From an uncultured Allomuricauda sp. (GTDB lineage Bacteria > Bacteroidota > Bacteroidia > Flavobacteriales > Flavobacteriaceae), in the NCBI RefSeq assembly GCF_947495325.1, contig NZ_CANLYK010000003.1, positions 1 through 64,000 of the forward strand: a DNA stretch of 64,000 nucleotides, written 5' to 3'. Position 1 is the first letter of the stretch, and each line of letters begins with the position of its first letter. A model generated the notes under the pieces. The model saw only the letters and a program-made list of their open reading frames with translations. It ran no database searches and had not been told where the DNA came from. The position numbers and the translations under genes are program-made. Shown piece by piece: positions 1 through 8,135 of this stretch.

Positions 1-1809
1 GGTAATCAAGGACCAGTGGGTGACCAAGGTCCAGTTGGAGATCAAGGGCCGGTTGGAGATCAAGGACCGATAGGTGACCAAGGGCCAATCGGTAATCAAG
101 GACCCATAGGCGACCAAGGGCCGGTTGGAGATCAGGGACCGATAGGTGATCAAGGACCAGTAGGTGATCAAGGTCCAGTTGGAGATCAGGGACCCATCGG
201 GGACCAGGGTCCAATTGGCGACCAAGGACCAGTCGGAGACCAGGGTCCAGTTGGAGATCAGGGACCGATAGGTGATCAAGGACCAGTAGGTGATCAAGGT
301 CCAGTTGGAGATCAGGGTCCAGTTGGAGATCAGGGTCCGATTGGAGACCAAGGACCACAAGGAATAGTCGGAGATCAGGGACCCATCGGTGACCAAGGAC
401 CCATCGGTGACCAAGGACCCATAGGCGACCAAGGGCCGGTTGGAGACCAAGGACCCATCGGGGACCAAGGACCCATTGGAAATCAGGGACCAGTTGGAGA
501 TCAGGGACCCATTGGAGATCAGGGACCCGTAGGGGATCAAGGACCTATCGGAGATCAAGGACCAATAGGCGACCAGGGACCTATAGGGAACCAAGGGCCA
601 GTAGGTGACCAAGGACCGATTGGAGATCAGGGACCAGTCGGAGATCAAGGACTCATCGGTGACCAAGGTCCGATTGGAGACCAAGGACCAGTCGGAGATC
701 AAGGACCCATAGGCGACCAAGGGCCGGTTGGAGACCAAGGGCCGGTTGGAGATCAGGGACCCATCGGGGACCAAGGACCCATTGGAAATCAGGGACCAGT
801 TGGAGATCAGGGACCCGTAGGTGATCAAGGACCAGTTGGAGACCAAGGGCCGGTTGGAGACCAAGGACCTATCGGTGACCAGGGGCCAGTTGGAGACCAG
901 GGACCCGTAGGGGATCAAGGACCCATAGGCGACCAAGGGCCAGTTGGAGATCAGGGACCCATCGGGGACCAAGGACCTATCGGGGACCAGGGGCCAGTTG
1001 GAGACCAGGGACCCGTAGGGGATCAAGGACCCATAGGCGACCAAGGGCCGGTTGGAGATCAGGGACCCATCGGGGACCAAGGACCCATTGGAAATCAGGG
1101 ACCCGTAGGTGATCAAGGACCAGTTGGAGACCAAGGACCAGTTGGAGACCAAGGACCAGTGGGTGACCAAGGACCAGTGGGTGACCAAGGGCCGGTTGGA
1201 GACCAAGGGCCGGTTGGAGATCAGGGACCCATCGGGGACCAAGGACCCATTGGAAATCAGGGACCAGTTGGAGATCAGGGACCAGTTGGAGATCAGGGAC
1301 CCGTAGGTAATCAAGGACCAGTTGGAGACCAAGGACCAGTGGGTGACCAAGGTCCAGTTGGAGATCAAGGGCCCATCGGGGACCAAGGACCACAAGGAAT
1401 AGTTGGAGATCAGGGTCCGGTTGGAGACCAGGGACCAGTCGGTGATCAAGGCCCAGTTGGAGATCAGGGACCCATAGGCGACCAAGGACCAGTCGGTGAC
1501 CAAGGGCCAATCGGAGACCAAGGGCCAATCGGGGACCAGGGACCAATCGGGGACCAAGGACCACAAGGAATAGTTGGAGACCAAGGACCAATCGGTGACC
1601 AAGGGCCAGTCGGAGACCAGGGTCCAGTTGGAGATCAAGGACCAATCGGTGACCAAGGACCACAAGGAATAGTTGGAGATCAGGGACCAGTAGGTGACCA
1701 GGGACCAATCGGAGACCAAGGGCCAGTCGGAGACCAAGGTCCGGTTGGAGACCAGGGACCGCAAGGACCGATAGGTGACCAGGGGCCGGTGGGAGACCAG
1801 GGACCATCT
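1..1809 (+). repeat. 18-bp tandem repeat encoding GDQGP(V/I)
   Basis: About 100 direct copies of an 18-bp unit (GGN-GAY-CAR-GGN-CCN-RTN) vary mainly at synonymous third positions. There is also higher-order structure: an identical 62-bp block occurs at 733-794, 1039-1100 and 1201-1262, which points to recent unequal exchange or slippage. GC content is visibly higher than in the rest of the window. Confidence 0.95.
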
Positions 1810-2130
1810 GGCAACAATTTTATAAAAGCTTTTGGTAAAATTGCCTCAAATGGTGATGTAACTAGAGCCACAGCTGGAATTACTGTCACAAAACTGGCTG
1901 GAAACGGGTATTATAGAGTGAACCTTCCTGCAGGCATGGTCAGTGATGGTAATTATATAATTCAATTAGCACAACCAAGTAGGGACGGTGCAGGTAATGA
2001 TGACCCAGGAATTTCATATCGAAATCAACTAAGCACTGGTTTTGAAGTAATTATTGGCGATAATGATAATGGTGGTTCGGATAGAAATCGATTTAACTCC
2101 GAGTTTATGTTTACCATCTTAGATCTTTAA
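1..2130 (+). CDS. Collagen-like repeat surface protein, 5' end missing
   Basis: The frame is open from base 1, so the gene begins before the window and about 709 residues are visible. Residues 1 to about 603 are an unbroken Gly-X-Y array built from the hexapeptide GDQGP(V/I), occasionally GNQGP(V/I). It is interrupted only by in-register inserts of the type GPQGIV (four) and one GPQGPI, so the triplet phase is never lost. No Lys or Arg is seen in the array, giving about one negative charge per hexapeptide. The last ~106 residues are non-repetitive and beta-rich, ending in FTILDL, and probably fold into a C-terminal trimerising or tip domain, as in other bacterial collagens. Two exported proteins follow within 12 and 4 nt, so a surface appendage module is likely. 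Function is inferred from composition; the export signal lies outside the window. Confidence 0.85.
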   Translation, partial: GNQGPVGDQGPVGDQGPVGDQGPIGDQGPIGNQGPIGDQGPVGDQGPIGDQGPVGDQGPVGDQGPIGDQGPIGDQGPVGDQGPVGDQGPIGDQGPVGDQGPVGDQGPVGDQGPIGDQGPQGIVGDQGPIGDQGPIGDQGPIGDQGPVGDQGPIGDQGPIGNQGPVGDQGPIGDQGPVGDQGPIGDQGPIGDQGPIGNQGPVGDQGPIGDQGPVGDQGLIGDQGPIGDQGPVGDQGPIGDQGPVGDQGPVGDQGPIGDQGPIGNQGPVGDQGPVGDQGPVGDQGPVGDQGPIGDQGPVGDQGPVGDQGPIGDQGPVGDQGPIGDQGPIGDQGPVGDQGPVGDQGPIGDQGPVGDQGPIGDQGPIGNQGPVGDQGPVGDQGPVGDQGPVGDQGPVGDQGPVGDQGPVGDQGPIGDQGPIGNQGPVGDQGPVGDQGPVGNQGPVGDQGPVGDQGPVGDQGPIGDQGPQGIVGDQGPVGDQGPVGDQGPVGDQGPIGDQGPVGDQGPIGDQGPIGDQGPIGDQGPQGIVGDQGPIGDQGPVGDQGPVGDQGPIGDQGPQGIVGDQGPVGDQGPIGDQGPVGDQGPVGDQGPQGPIGDQGPVGDQGPSGNNFIKAFGKIASNGDVTRATAGITVTKLAGNGYYRVNLPAGMVSDGNYIIQLAQPSRDGAGNDDPGISYRNQLSTGFEVIIGDNDNGGSDRNRFNSEFMFTILDL

Positions 2131-2141
2131 TATAGAATAGA

Positions 2142-2792
2142 ATGAAAAAAGTTATAGTACTTGTTCTATTCTTTTCATTTATAGAACTCAACGCACAAAC
2201 ACCGACCGCAGGAGACTTAGTGGGCATACATAATGTTACAACTACTGAAATGAACTCCATAGCAAACCCAATTGAAGGTTCCATGGTATTCAATACAACA
2301 ACAAAAAGTATTCACTTTTACAGCGATTCAGCGTGGGTAGAAATTCCTAATGTAGCTAATTCGTATGTAGGTGCCTTTCAAATTACTGGTTTGGGAAATC
2401 AAAATATAATAGGGCTTCCCTTTGAGCCAAGTAGTATTACATTTTCGGCACATGCAAATGTTGAAAGCTATAATTTAAACTCCGACAATGCCGTTGGCAA
2501 CAATAATACCGGTATTGCCAATTCTTTTGGCACTATGAACGGGTTTGCAAGAAACGATGGCAATACTATCGTAGAGCAAGTGATTTATGTAGGCGGAAGT
2601 GGAAACTCCATCAATGACATCTCACGGTATGCATCAAATTCCCATTGCATAGGTCTACGATACGGAAATCAAAACGGAAACAATCTTGGGGTGACATCGG
2701 CAACCGTTACAAGGTTTAATACAGATGGTTTTACCATCAATACGGACAGTTTTGCCGATGGAATTGTAGTAATATATCAAGCATTTAGATAA
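2142..2792 (+). CDS. Exported protein of the collagen-like cluster, unknown function
   Basis: 216 residues. Residues 1-19 form a Sec signal peptide ending in LNAQ. The next ~40 residues contain the pattern GSMVFNTTTKSIHFYSDSAWV, common in flavobacterial surface proteins that pair with tail-fibre-like or collagen-like proteins. The remainder is Asn/Gly/Ser-rich and predicted beta-strand. No enzyme motif is seen. It starts 11 nt after the collagen-like gene and lies 3 nt before the T9SS-sorted gene, so the three are probably one transcript. A structural or adhesive partner of the collagen-like protein is inferred, not shown. Confidence 0.7.
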   Translation: MKKVIVLVLFFSFIELNAQTPTAGDLVGIHNVTTTEMNSIANPIEGSMVFNTTTKSIHFYSDSAWVEIPNVANSYVGAFQITGLGNQNIIGLPFEPSSITFSAHANVESYNLNSDNAVGNNNTGIANSFGTMNGFARNDGNTIVEQVIYVGGSGNSINDISRYASNSHCIGLRYGNQNGNNLGVTSATVTRFNTDGFTINTDSFADGIVVIYQAFR

Positions 2793-2795
2793 TTA

Positions 2796-3971
2796 ATGAA
2801 AAAATCAAACGGATACATAAAGCTATTTTTATTGGGTTTGTTCCTAATTACATCCGCTATTTCCAACTCTCAAGATGCGGTTCATAATTTTGGAAATCTT
2901 CAGTTTCATGGAACTGCTGCTGTTGGCTTTCATATTGATGTTATTGATGATGGTGTTTTTGACCAAAACTCAGGGTTGACAGGCTTTTATGGCACCAATC
3001 GGATGACCATTTCGGGAACTTCGAATCCAGTTTTTGAAGATTTGGAGGTTGTTGTCCAAAATGGATTGTTTTTGGAGACATGGGTAGGTATTAGGAATAA
3101 TGCCAATTTTGTTATGGGCGATGTAGTGACTTCAAGAAACAACTCAAATAACTACCTTAATTTTATTGATTCTTCGTTTTACATTGGAAGTGGAAACCTA
3201 ACCCATGTTGATGGGTATGCTGCTGGAACAAACAAGGAATTAATTACATTTCCAGTGGGAGATGGGGAACGAATAAGACCTCTTACGTTGACATCCAATG
3301 GAATAAATGACTTGACCAAATGTGCTTATTTCTTCGAAGACCCCAATAACCCCCTTTCACTATCGGGGCAATTCAGTACTGATAACAAGGATTTTGATGA
3401 TCTTCAGATAAGTGAACTTGAATTTTGGCGATTGGAATCCAATCAACCTTCTGTAATCAACATTACTTGGGATGTAAACAGTAATGCAAACCTATTGGCC
3501 GAATCTACGGAGAATCTGTTGGTTGTTGGATGGAGCAACTCACAAAATAGATGGGAAAGACTTGGTAATTCATCAGTTTCGGGGAACCTTCAAAATGGTA
3601 GTATTACCTCAGACAGATTTACCCCCAATGAGTATGAAATTATAACATTGGGAGGGACGGATGATTTGTTGGAACCCTTTACAGTTTTAGAATTGGACAA
3701 CTATTTTTTAACACCCAATGGTGATGGTGTAAATGACTTTTTGTTGATTGATGGCATTGAAAATGTTCCAAACAATCTTCTGAATATTTACAATCGTTAT
3801 GGAATTTTAGTCTATTCTAAATTGAATTATGCCAATGAGTTCAATGGCATATCGAACAGTAACTCTGTTATTAGTAGGGATTCAGGACTCTCTTCAGGAA
3901 TCTACTTTTATATGCTTACCGTAAATGACACCAAAGAGAAATTTCAAGGGTATCTTTATATTTCAGATTAA
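2796..3971 (+). CDS. Secreted protein with T9SS type-B (gliding-associated) C-terminal domain
   Basis: 391 residues. An N-terminal signal peptide (about residues 1-25, ending near SNSQ) is followed by ~270 residues of beta-rich sequence with no recognised enzyme motif. From about residue 300 there is the gliding-motility-associated C-terminal domain: NYFLTPNGDGVND, then YNRYGILVYS, then SSGIYFYMLTV. In this family the domain directs export through the type IX secretion system to the cell surface. It is the last gene of the collagen-like cluster and suggests that the cluster's products are displayed outside the cell. Confidence 0.85.
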   Translation: MKKSNGYIKLFLLGLFLITSAISNSQDAVHNFGNLQFHGTAAVGFHIDVIDDGVFDQNSGLTGFYGTNRMTISGTSNPVFEDLEVVVQNGLFLETWVGIRNNANFVMGDVVTSRNNSNNYLNFIDSSFYIGSGNLTHVDGYAAGTNKELITFPVGDGERIRPLTLTSNGINDLTKCAYFFEDPNNPLSLSGQFSTDNKDFDDLQISELEFWRLESNQPSVINITWDVNSNANLLAESTENLLVVGWSNSQNRWERLGNSSVSGNLQNGSITSDRFTPNEYEIITLGGTDDLLEPFTVLELDNYFLTPNGDGVNDFLLIDGIENVPNNLLNIYNRYGILVYSKLNYANEFNGISNSNSVISRDSGLSSGIYFYMLTVNDTKEKFQGYLYISD

Positions 3972-4054
3972 AGCCTGGAACATCAAATAGTCTGTGCTTG
4001 CTTTCAAATTGATAGAAAATACTTCTTAACTTGCCCTAAAATCAATTTTGTCCC

Positions 4055-4792
4055 ATGAAAAGAAGGACTTTTATTAAAAATACGGCCGCAACTGGCCTAG
4101 TCTGTTCCATTCCCCCATTTTTCAGTCCAAATAGTGACCCAGATGAATATTCCGTTACAGAATTAATGGGAAAAGCTGATATTGAACTTTTTGGAGAGGG
4201 CATTAACCTAAGGGAAGAAGCCCATGGCGCCTTTGTGAAAATGAAAAAAGCTGCATACACAGCCGGTTTCGATATTAAAATGGTATCTAGCTACAGAGAT
4301 TTTTACAGACAGGAAAGTATATGGGAGCGAAAATTTTTGCGCTATACCGAAGATCAAGGAATGCAACCTTTGGATGCAATAGATAAAATTATAGAATACT
4401 CCACAATTCCTGGAACCAGCAGACACCATTGGGGAACCGATATTGATATTGTTGATGGTTATGCCAAAACATCTGGAGATATTTTGGTTCCTGAAAAATT
4501 TGAGGAAGGTGGACCTTTTGAAGGATTTAAACTCTGGCTCGATGAAAATTCAGAAAAATTTGGGTTTTACCTTGTTTACACTAAAGAACCAAGAAGAAGG
4601 GGTTTTAAATATGAACCATGGCATTACAGCTATGCCCCAATATCCATCCCCATGCTAACTGCATTCAGAAAGAAAAATATCTTAAAATTGATTCTAAATG
4701 AAGACTTTATGGGTTCTGAGCATTTTACCACTGGATTCTTAAAAGCATACATTCAAGATAATATTTTGGACATTAACCAAGAACTGTTATAA
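4055..4792 (+). CDS. M15-family D-alanyl-D-alanine carboxypeptidase (VanY-like)
   Basis: 245 residues. The N-terminus begins MKRRTFIKNTAATG, a twin-arginine-like export signal, so the folded enzyme may leave by Tat. M15 zinc motifs are present: S122-x-H124-xx-G127-xxx-D131 (SRHHWGTDID) and the later E187-P-W-H190. The upstream SSYRDFYRQ segment (residues 78-86) is the usual substrate-pocket strand of VanY proteins. The expected activity is removal of the terminal D-Ala from peptidoglycan stem peptides in the periplasm. It stands alone between the collagen-like cluster and an M48 protease gene 39 nt downstream. Family assignment is secure; the substrate is inferred. Confidence 0.88.
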   Translation: MKRRTFIKNTAATGLVCSIPPFFSPNSDPDEYSVTELMGKADIELFGEGINLREEAHGAFVKMKKAAYTAGFDIKMVSSYRDFYRQESIWERKFLRYTEDQGMQPLDAIDKIIEYSTIPGTSRHHWGTDIDIVDGYAKTSGDILVPEKFEEGGPFEGFKLWLDENSEKFGFYLVYTKEPRRRGFKYEPWHYSYAPISIPMLTAFRKKNILKLILNEDFMGSEHFTTGFLKAYIQDNILDINQELL

Positions 4793-4831
4793 CTCATTTT
4801 TGTATCTTGAATTTTCAAGAACACTAACATT

Positions 4832-5596
4832 ATGAGAAGAGGTAGTTGGAAAATCCGTATCCTTATTGGGCTTGCCATTGTAGCCTTTGCATTTATACAA
4901 CGATGCAATAATAAAGAAGAGAACCCCTACACAGGGCGAGTTCAAACCATTAACATGACTGCAGACCAAGAGATTTCCATAGGTTTGCAGAGCGCGCCTG
5001 AAATGGCACAACAACATGGAGGGCTGTACCCAGATGAACGTTTGCAAGCATTTGTCGATGCCGTAGGAAATAAACTGGTGAATAACAGCGTTGCCAGAGA
5101 AACTCCATATGAATATGATTTTCATCTTCTGGCCGACGACCAAACCATAAATGCTTTTGCGCTGCCTGGCGGACAATGTTTTATTACATATGCTTTGTTT
5201 TCACAATTAAATGAAGAACAGTTAGCAGGTGTTTTGGGACATGAAATTGGACATGTGATTGGAAGACATTCTGCAGAGCGTATTGCCGAAAGTAGTTTTT
5301 GGGAAACTTTGACCATGGGAGCATCTGTAGGAGGTGATATGGGTGGTTTGGTAAGTGGTATAGGACAGAATACATTGTTGAAAAATGGAAGAGGTGATGA
5401 ACTTGAAAGCGATGAACTTGGAGTTTTATTTATGATTCAATCTGGTTATGACCCTTACGAAATGATCAAGGTTATGGAAATTCTAAAAACTGCAGCTGGC
5501 CCGAATAGAGTTCCTGAATTTCAGAGTACTCATCCAGACCCCGAAAACAGAATTGAAAAAATCAAGGAAGCCATTGAAAAATATTCCGGTCGATAG
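4832..5596 (+). CDS. M48-family zinc metalloprotease, envelope-anchored
   Basis: 254 residues. A hydrophobic N-terminus (residues 9-23) ends at RC25, which may be a lipoprotein site or a plain membrane anchor. The catalytic HEIGH motif is at 137-141 within LGHEIGHVIGRHSAER, and the third ligand is in the ELESDELG segment (E192). The AFALPGGQCFITYAL strand before the motif is typical of the BepA/LoiP/YcaL branch of M48, which takes part in outer-membrane protein quality control. A C-terminal STHPDPENRIEKIKE motif is also typical of that branch. It is preceded by an M15 peptidase gene and followed by a separate small gene. Confidence 0.9.
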   Translation: MRRGSWKIRILIGLAIVAFAFIQRCNNKEENPYTGRVQTINMTADQEISIGLQSAPEMAQQHGGLYPDERLQAFVDAVGNKLVNNSVARETPYEYDFHLLADDQTINAFALPGGQCFITYALFSQLNEEQLAGVLGHEIGHVIGRHSAERIAESSFWETLTMGASVGGDMGGLVSGIGQNTLLKNGRGDELESDELGVLFMIQSGYDPYEMIKVMEILKTAAGPNRVPEFQSTHPDPENRIEKIKEAIEKYSGR

Positions 5597-5621
5597 ATTT
5601 GACACGTTCATCGATTAAAAA

Positions 5622-5650
5622 TTTGTATTCGTCAGTTTTGACTACCTTTG
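5622..5650 (+). promoter_or_regulatory. Bacteroidota-type promoter for the small gene at 5714
   Basis: TTTG (5622-5625), 17-nt spacer, TACCTTTG (5643-5650). This matches the -33/-7 pattern of the Bacteroidota primary sigma factor and would start RNA near 5656, about 58 nt before the ATG at 5714. Confidence 0.55.
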
Positions 5651-5713
5651 AGTAACCCCAAATCAATAACCTCTTTCTTTAACCTCCATTGTGCTAGCTA
5701 ACAAGTAGAACAC

Positions 5714-5881
5714 ATGGGAATACTATTGCATTTTAAGAACATCTACACGGAAGCATTTGACGATTGCAAACCTGGTTTTGTTGTCACCTTGCTAAAAGCG
5801 TACACCATATTTTGTGGCATATTGCTATCAATGGCATTGTACGCATTCCTGTATAGGGTGTTTACGGGTTTTGATTTTTAA
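5714..5881 (+). CDS. Small conserved membrane protein, 55 aa (DUF6747-like)
   Basis: ATG at 5714 to TAA at 5879-5881. The sequence starts MGILLHFKNIYTEAF, has a Cys-Lys-Pro-Gly turn, then a hydrophobic helix (about residues 22-46), and ends RVFTGFDF. Length, the LHFKN-Y-EAF start and the FLYRVFTGF end match from memory a short protein found across Flavobacteriaceae and listed as DUF6747; function is unknown. A good promoter lies upstream and a strong terminator downstream, which supports a real monocistronic gene. The membrane topology and family are inferred by eye. Confidence 0.7.
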   Translation: MGILLHFKNIYTEAFDDCKPGFVVTLLKAYTIFCGILLSMALYAFLYRVFTGFDF

Positions 5882-5933
5882 TAAACAAAACATTTACTCT
5901 TTTACTTGAACACTATAAAAGTAAATGGAATAG

Positions 5934-5963
5934 AAAAGCCCGTCCAATTGGACGGGCTTTTTT
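5934..5963. terminator. Bidirectional intrinsic terminator
   Basis: Perfect inverted repeat GCCCGTCC-AATT-GGACGGGC flanked by AAAA on the left and TTTTTT on the right. It separates the convergent small gene (5714, plus) and the ankyrin gene (5984, minus) and can end transcripts from both. Confidence 0.9.
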
Positions 5964-5983
5964 GGATGAATAAACTCGTTTCC

Positions 5984-6376
5984 TTATTTCTTCATAGCTA
6001 ATTTCAATATTTTCAATGCTTCCGTAGCATTAGACAGTTCTGCATATTTTTTTGCAGTATATCCCTTGTCACAACGCTTCTTAACATCAGCGCCATTCGC
6101 GATTAGCAGCTCTAAAATATCTGTTTTATTGTACCGTGCTGCAAAATGAATGGGGGCCATACCAAGTGATTTTTGGTTTACATCTTCTCCAAGTTCAATC
6201 AGCTTTTTAACCGTATCAAAGTCCCCTTTCACAATTGCTTTGCAAAAAGAACTTAGCTCAAATGAAACAGTGGATAAATTCACGTTGTCATTAAAAGTCG
6301 TTGAAGATTCGTTGGCGCAAACGCCTGTAACTGCAAGCATAAATGCCCCAGCTACTGTTAGGATTGTTTTTTTCAT
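5984..6376 (-). CDS. Exported ankyrin-repeat protein
   Basis: 130 residues. The signal peptide (MKKTILTVAGAFMLAVTGVCA) is followed by about two and a half ankyrin repeats. The typical pieces are DFDTVKKLIELGEDVN, GMAPIHFAARYNKTDILELLIANGADV, and GYTAKKYAELSNATEALKIL. Ankyrin repeats bind proteins, so a periplasmic partner is likely but cannot be named. The gene is monocistronic, with a shared terminator at its 3' end. About 207 bp of AT-rich DNA separate it from the divergent gpmI gene and must hold both promoters. Confidence 0.85.
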   Translation of the reverse strand: MKKTILTVAGAFMLAVTGVCANESSTTFNDNVNLSTVSFELSSFCKAIVKGDFDTVKKLIELGEDVNQKSLGMAPIHFAARYNKTDILELLIANGADVKKRCDKGYTAKKYAELSNATEALKILKLAMKK

Positions 6377-6583
6377 GATGAATAATTTTTGATTATAGAT
6401 TTAACTTATATAAAAATAGACTCCATCTATTTCTAAATGTTACAGCATTAACACTTAAATAACTAAACTTTAACAAGTCCATTTTTTTTAACATAAATAA
6501 TTAACAAAATCGTAAATAGAAAACTTGGAAAAAACTAGGGCAAGAAGCCAAATGATTCTATTTTTGGTGTTGAATTCCATATC

Positions 6584-8086
6584 ATGAACAAGAAGGTAAT
6601 CCTAATGATTTTAGACGGCTGGGGAAAATCTCCAGACCCAAAAGTTTCAGCAATAGCGCAAGCAAACACTCCGTTTATTGATTCACTCTATAACAACTAT
6701 CCCAATTCAAACCTGCTTACAGACGGAATGAACGTTGGTCTCCCTGAGGGTCAAATGGGAAATAGTGAAGTAGGTCATATGAATTTGGGCGCAGGCAGAA
6801 TAGTCTATCAAGATTTGGCTAAAATCAATAAAGCGGTAAAAGAAGATACCCTTAAAGACGAATCCGTTCTCAAAAATGCTTTTGAATACGCCAAAACCAA
6901 TAATAAGCCTGTTCATTTTTTAGGCCTGGTAAGCAATGGGGGGGTCCATAGTCATATAGATCATTTAAAAGCCTTAATTGAGGCGAGTGATAAAAATGGA
7001 GTGAAAACATCTTATATCCATGCCTTTACCGATGGTAGGGATGTTGATCCAAAAAGCGGAAAAGGTTTTTTAGAAGACTTGACCAATTTTTGCTCGGATA
7101 AAAATGCTAAACTCGCCACCGTAGTTGGTAGATATTACGCCATGGATCGTGATAAACGATGGGAAAGGGTAAAGAAAGCATATGATGTAATGGTAAATGG
7201 CAAGGGAGGAACTTTTGAAGATATTTCGGAGGCTATTCAAAAAAACTATGATGCTGGAATAACAGATGAGTTTATTGAACCCCTGGTTTTAGAACCCGAA
7301 GGAACCATAAAAGAAGGGGATGTTATCGTTTTCTTCAACTTTAGAACGGATAGAGGTAGAGAGTTGACCCAGGTTCTTAGCCAAGAAGATTTTCCAGAAC
7401 TTGACATGGCAAAATTGGAATTGTACTATGTTACCTTGACCAATTATGATGATTCCTTTAAAGGCACGAAGGTTGTGTATGACAAGGAAAATATTAAAGA
7501 TACGCTGGGAGAAATATTGGCCAATCAAGGAAAAAAACAGATCCGTATTGCTGAAACTGAGAAATATCCACACGTTACTTTCTTTTTCAACGGAGGAAGA
7601 GAAGAACCATTTGAAAGAGAAAAACGAATTTTATGTCCCTCACCAAAGGTGGCAACCTACGATTTAAAGCCAGAAATGAGTGCCTATGAAATTAGGGACG
7701 CCATTATCCCCGAGTTGCAAAAAGGAGAGGCAAGCTTTGTGTGCCTAAACTTTGCAAATCCAGATATGGTTGGGCATACTGGTATTATGGAAGCTGCAAT
7801 AAAAGCCTGCGAAACCGTAGATGAATGTGCAAAAGACGTTATTACAAGCGCATTGGAAAATGGTTACTCAACTATTGTTATTGCGGATCACGGCAACTGT
7901 GATACCATGGTTAATCCAGATGGTAGTCCAAACACAGCGCATACCACTAATCCCGTACCTTTAATTTTAGTGGATGAAACCATTTCAGAAATCAAAGATG
8001 GTGTTCTCGGAAATATAGCTCCAACAATTTTAAAGCTAATTGGGGTTGAAAAACCTTCATTAATGACTCAGGAATCGTTGGTTTAG
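6584..8086 (+). CDS. gpmI: 2,3-bisphosphoglycerate-independent phosphoglycerate mutase
   Basis: 500 residues, within the usual 500-515 of the family. It interconverts 3- and 2-phosphoglycerate in the cytosol (glycolysis/gluconeogenesis) and uses two metal ions. Metal ligand D11 lies in the starting LMILDGWG, and the phosphorylated serine is S61 in GQMGNSEVGHMNLGAG. The later metal motifs FCCL-like NFANPDMVGHTG and VIADHGNCD-type (IVIADHGNCDTM) are intact. A TATTTTTG box at 6559-6566 lies 18 nt before the ATG. It is followed 49 nt later by map. Confidence 0.97.
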   Translation: MNKKVILMILDGWGKSPDPKVSAIAQANTPFIDSLYNNYPNSNLLTDGMNVGLPEGQMGNSEVGHMNLGAGRIVYQDLAKINKAVKEDTLKDESVLKNAFEYAKTNNKPVHFLGLVSNGGVHSHIDHLKALIEASDKNGVKTSYIHAFTDGRDVDPKSGKGFLEDLTNFCSDKNAKLATVVGRYYAMDRDKRWERVKKAYDVMVNGKGGTFEDISEAIQKNYDAGITDEFIEPLVLEPEGTIKEGDVIVFFNFRTDRGRELTQVLSQEDFPELDMAKLELYYVTLTNYDDSFKGTKVVYDKENIKDTLGEILANQGKKQIRIAETEKYPHVTFFFNGGREEPFEREKRILCPSPKVATYDLKPEMSAYEIRDAIIPELQKGEASFVCLNFANPDMVGHTGIMEAAIKACETVDECAKDVITSALENGYSTIVIADHGNCDTMVNPDGSPNTAHTTNPVPLILVDETISEIKDGVLGNIAPTILKLIGVEKPSLMTQESLV

Positions 8087-8122
8087 AGTTAATCTGGCAA
8101 TCATGATTAATTGATTTCCGCT

Positions 8123-8130
8123 TATCTTTG
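8123..8130 (+). promoter_or_regulatory. -7 box of the map promoter, very close to the ATG
   Basis: TATCTTTG ends 5 nt before the map start codon at 8136. In Bacteroidota the transcript usually starts 5-8 nt after this box, so the mRNA could be leaderless or nearly so. No clear TTTG -33 box is seen. Confidence 0.4.
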
Positions 8131-8135
8131 CGCAC

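Noticed and set aside
977..1807. Long open frames on both strands inside the collagen repeat (276 aa on minus, 65 aa on plus)
   Set aside because: They arise from the 18-bp period, which leaves other frames free of stops. Their Leu/Pro- or Lys/Asp-rich sequences have no signal or homology, and the GXY frame is clearly the coding one.
1..1809. CRISPR-like array
   Set aside because: Repeats are contiguous coding units without unique spacers of constant size; no cas genes nearby.
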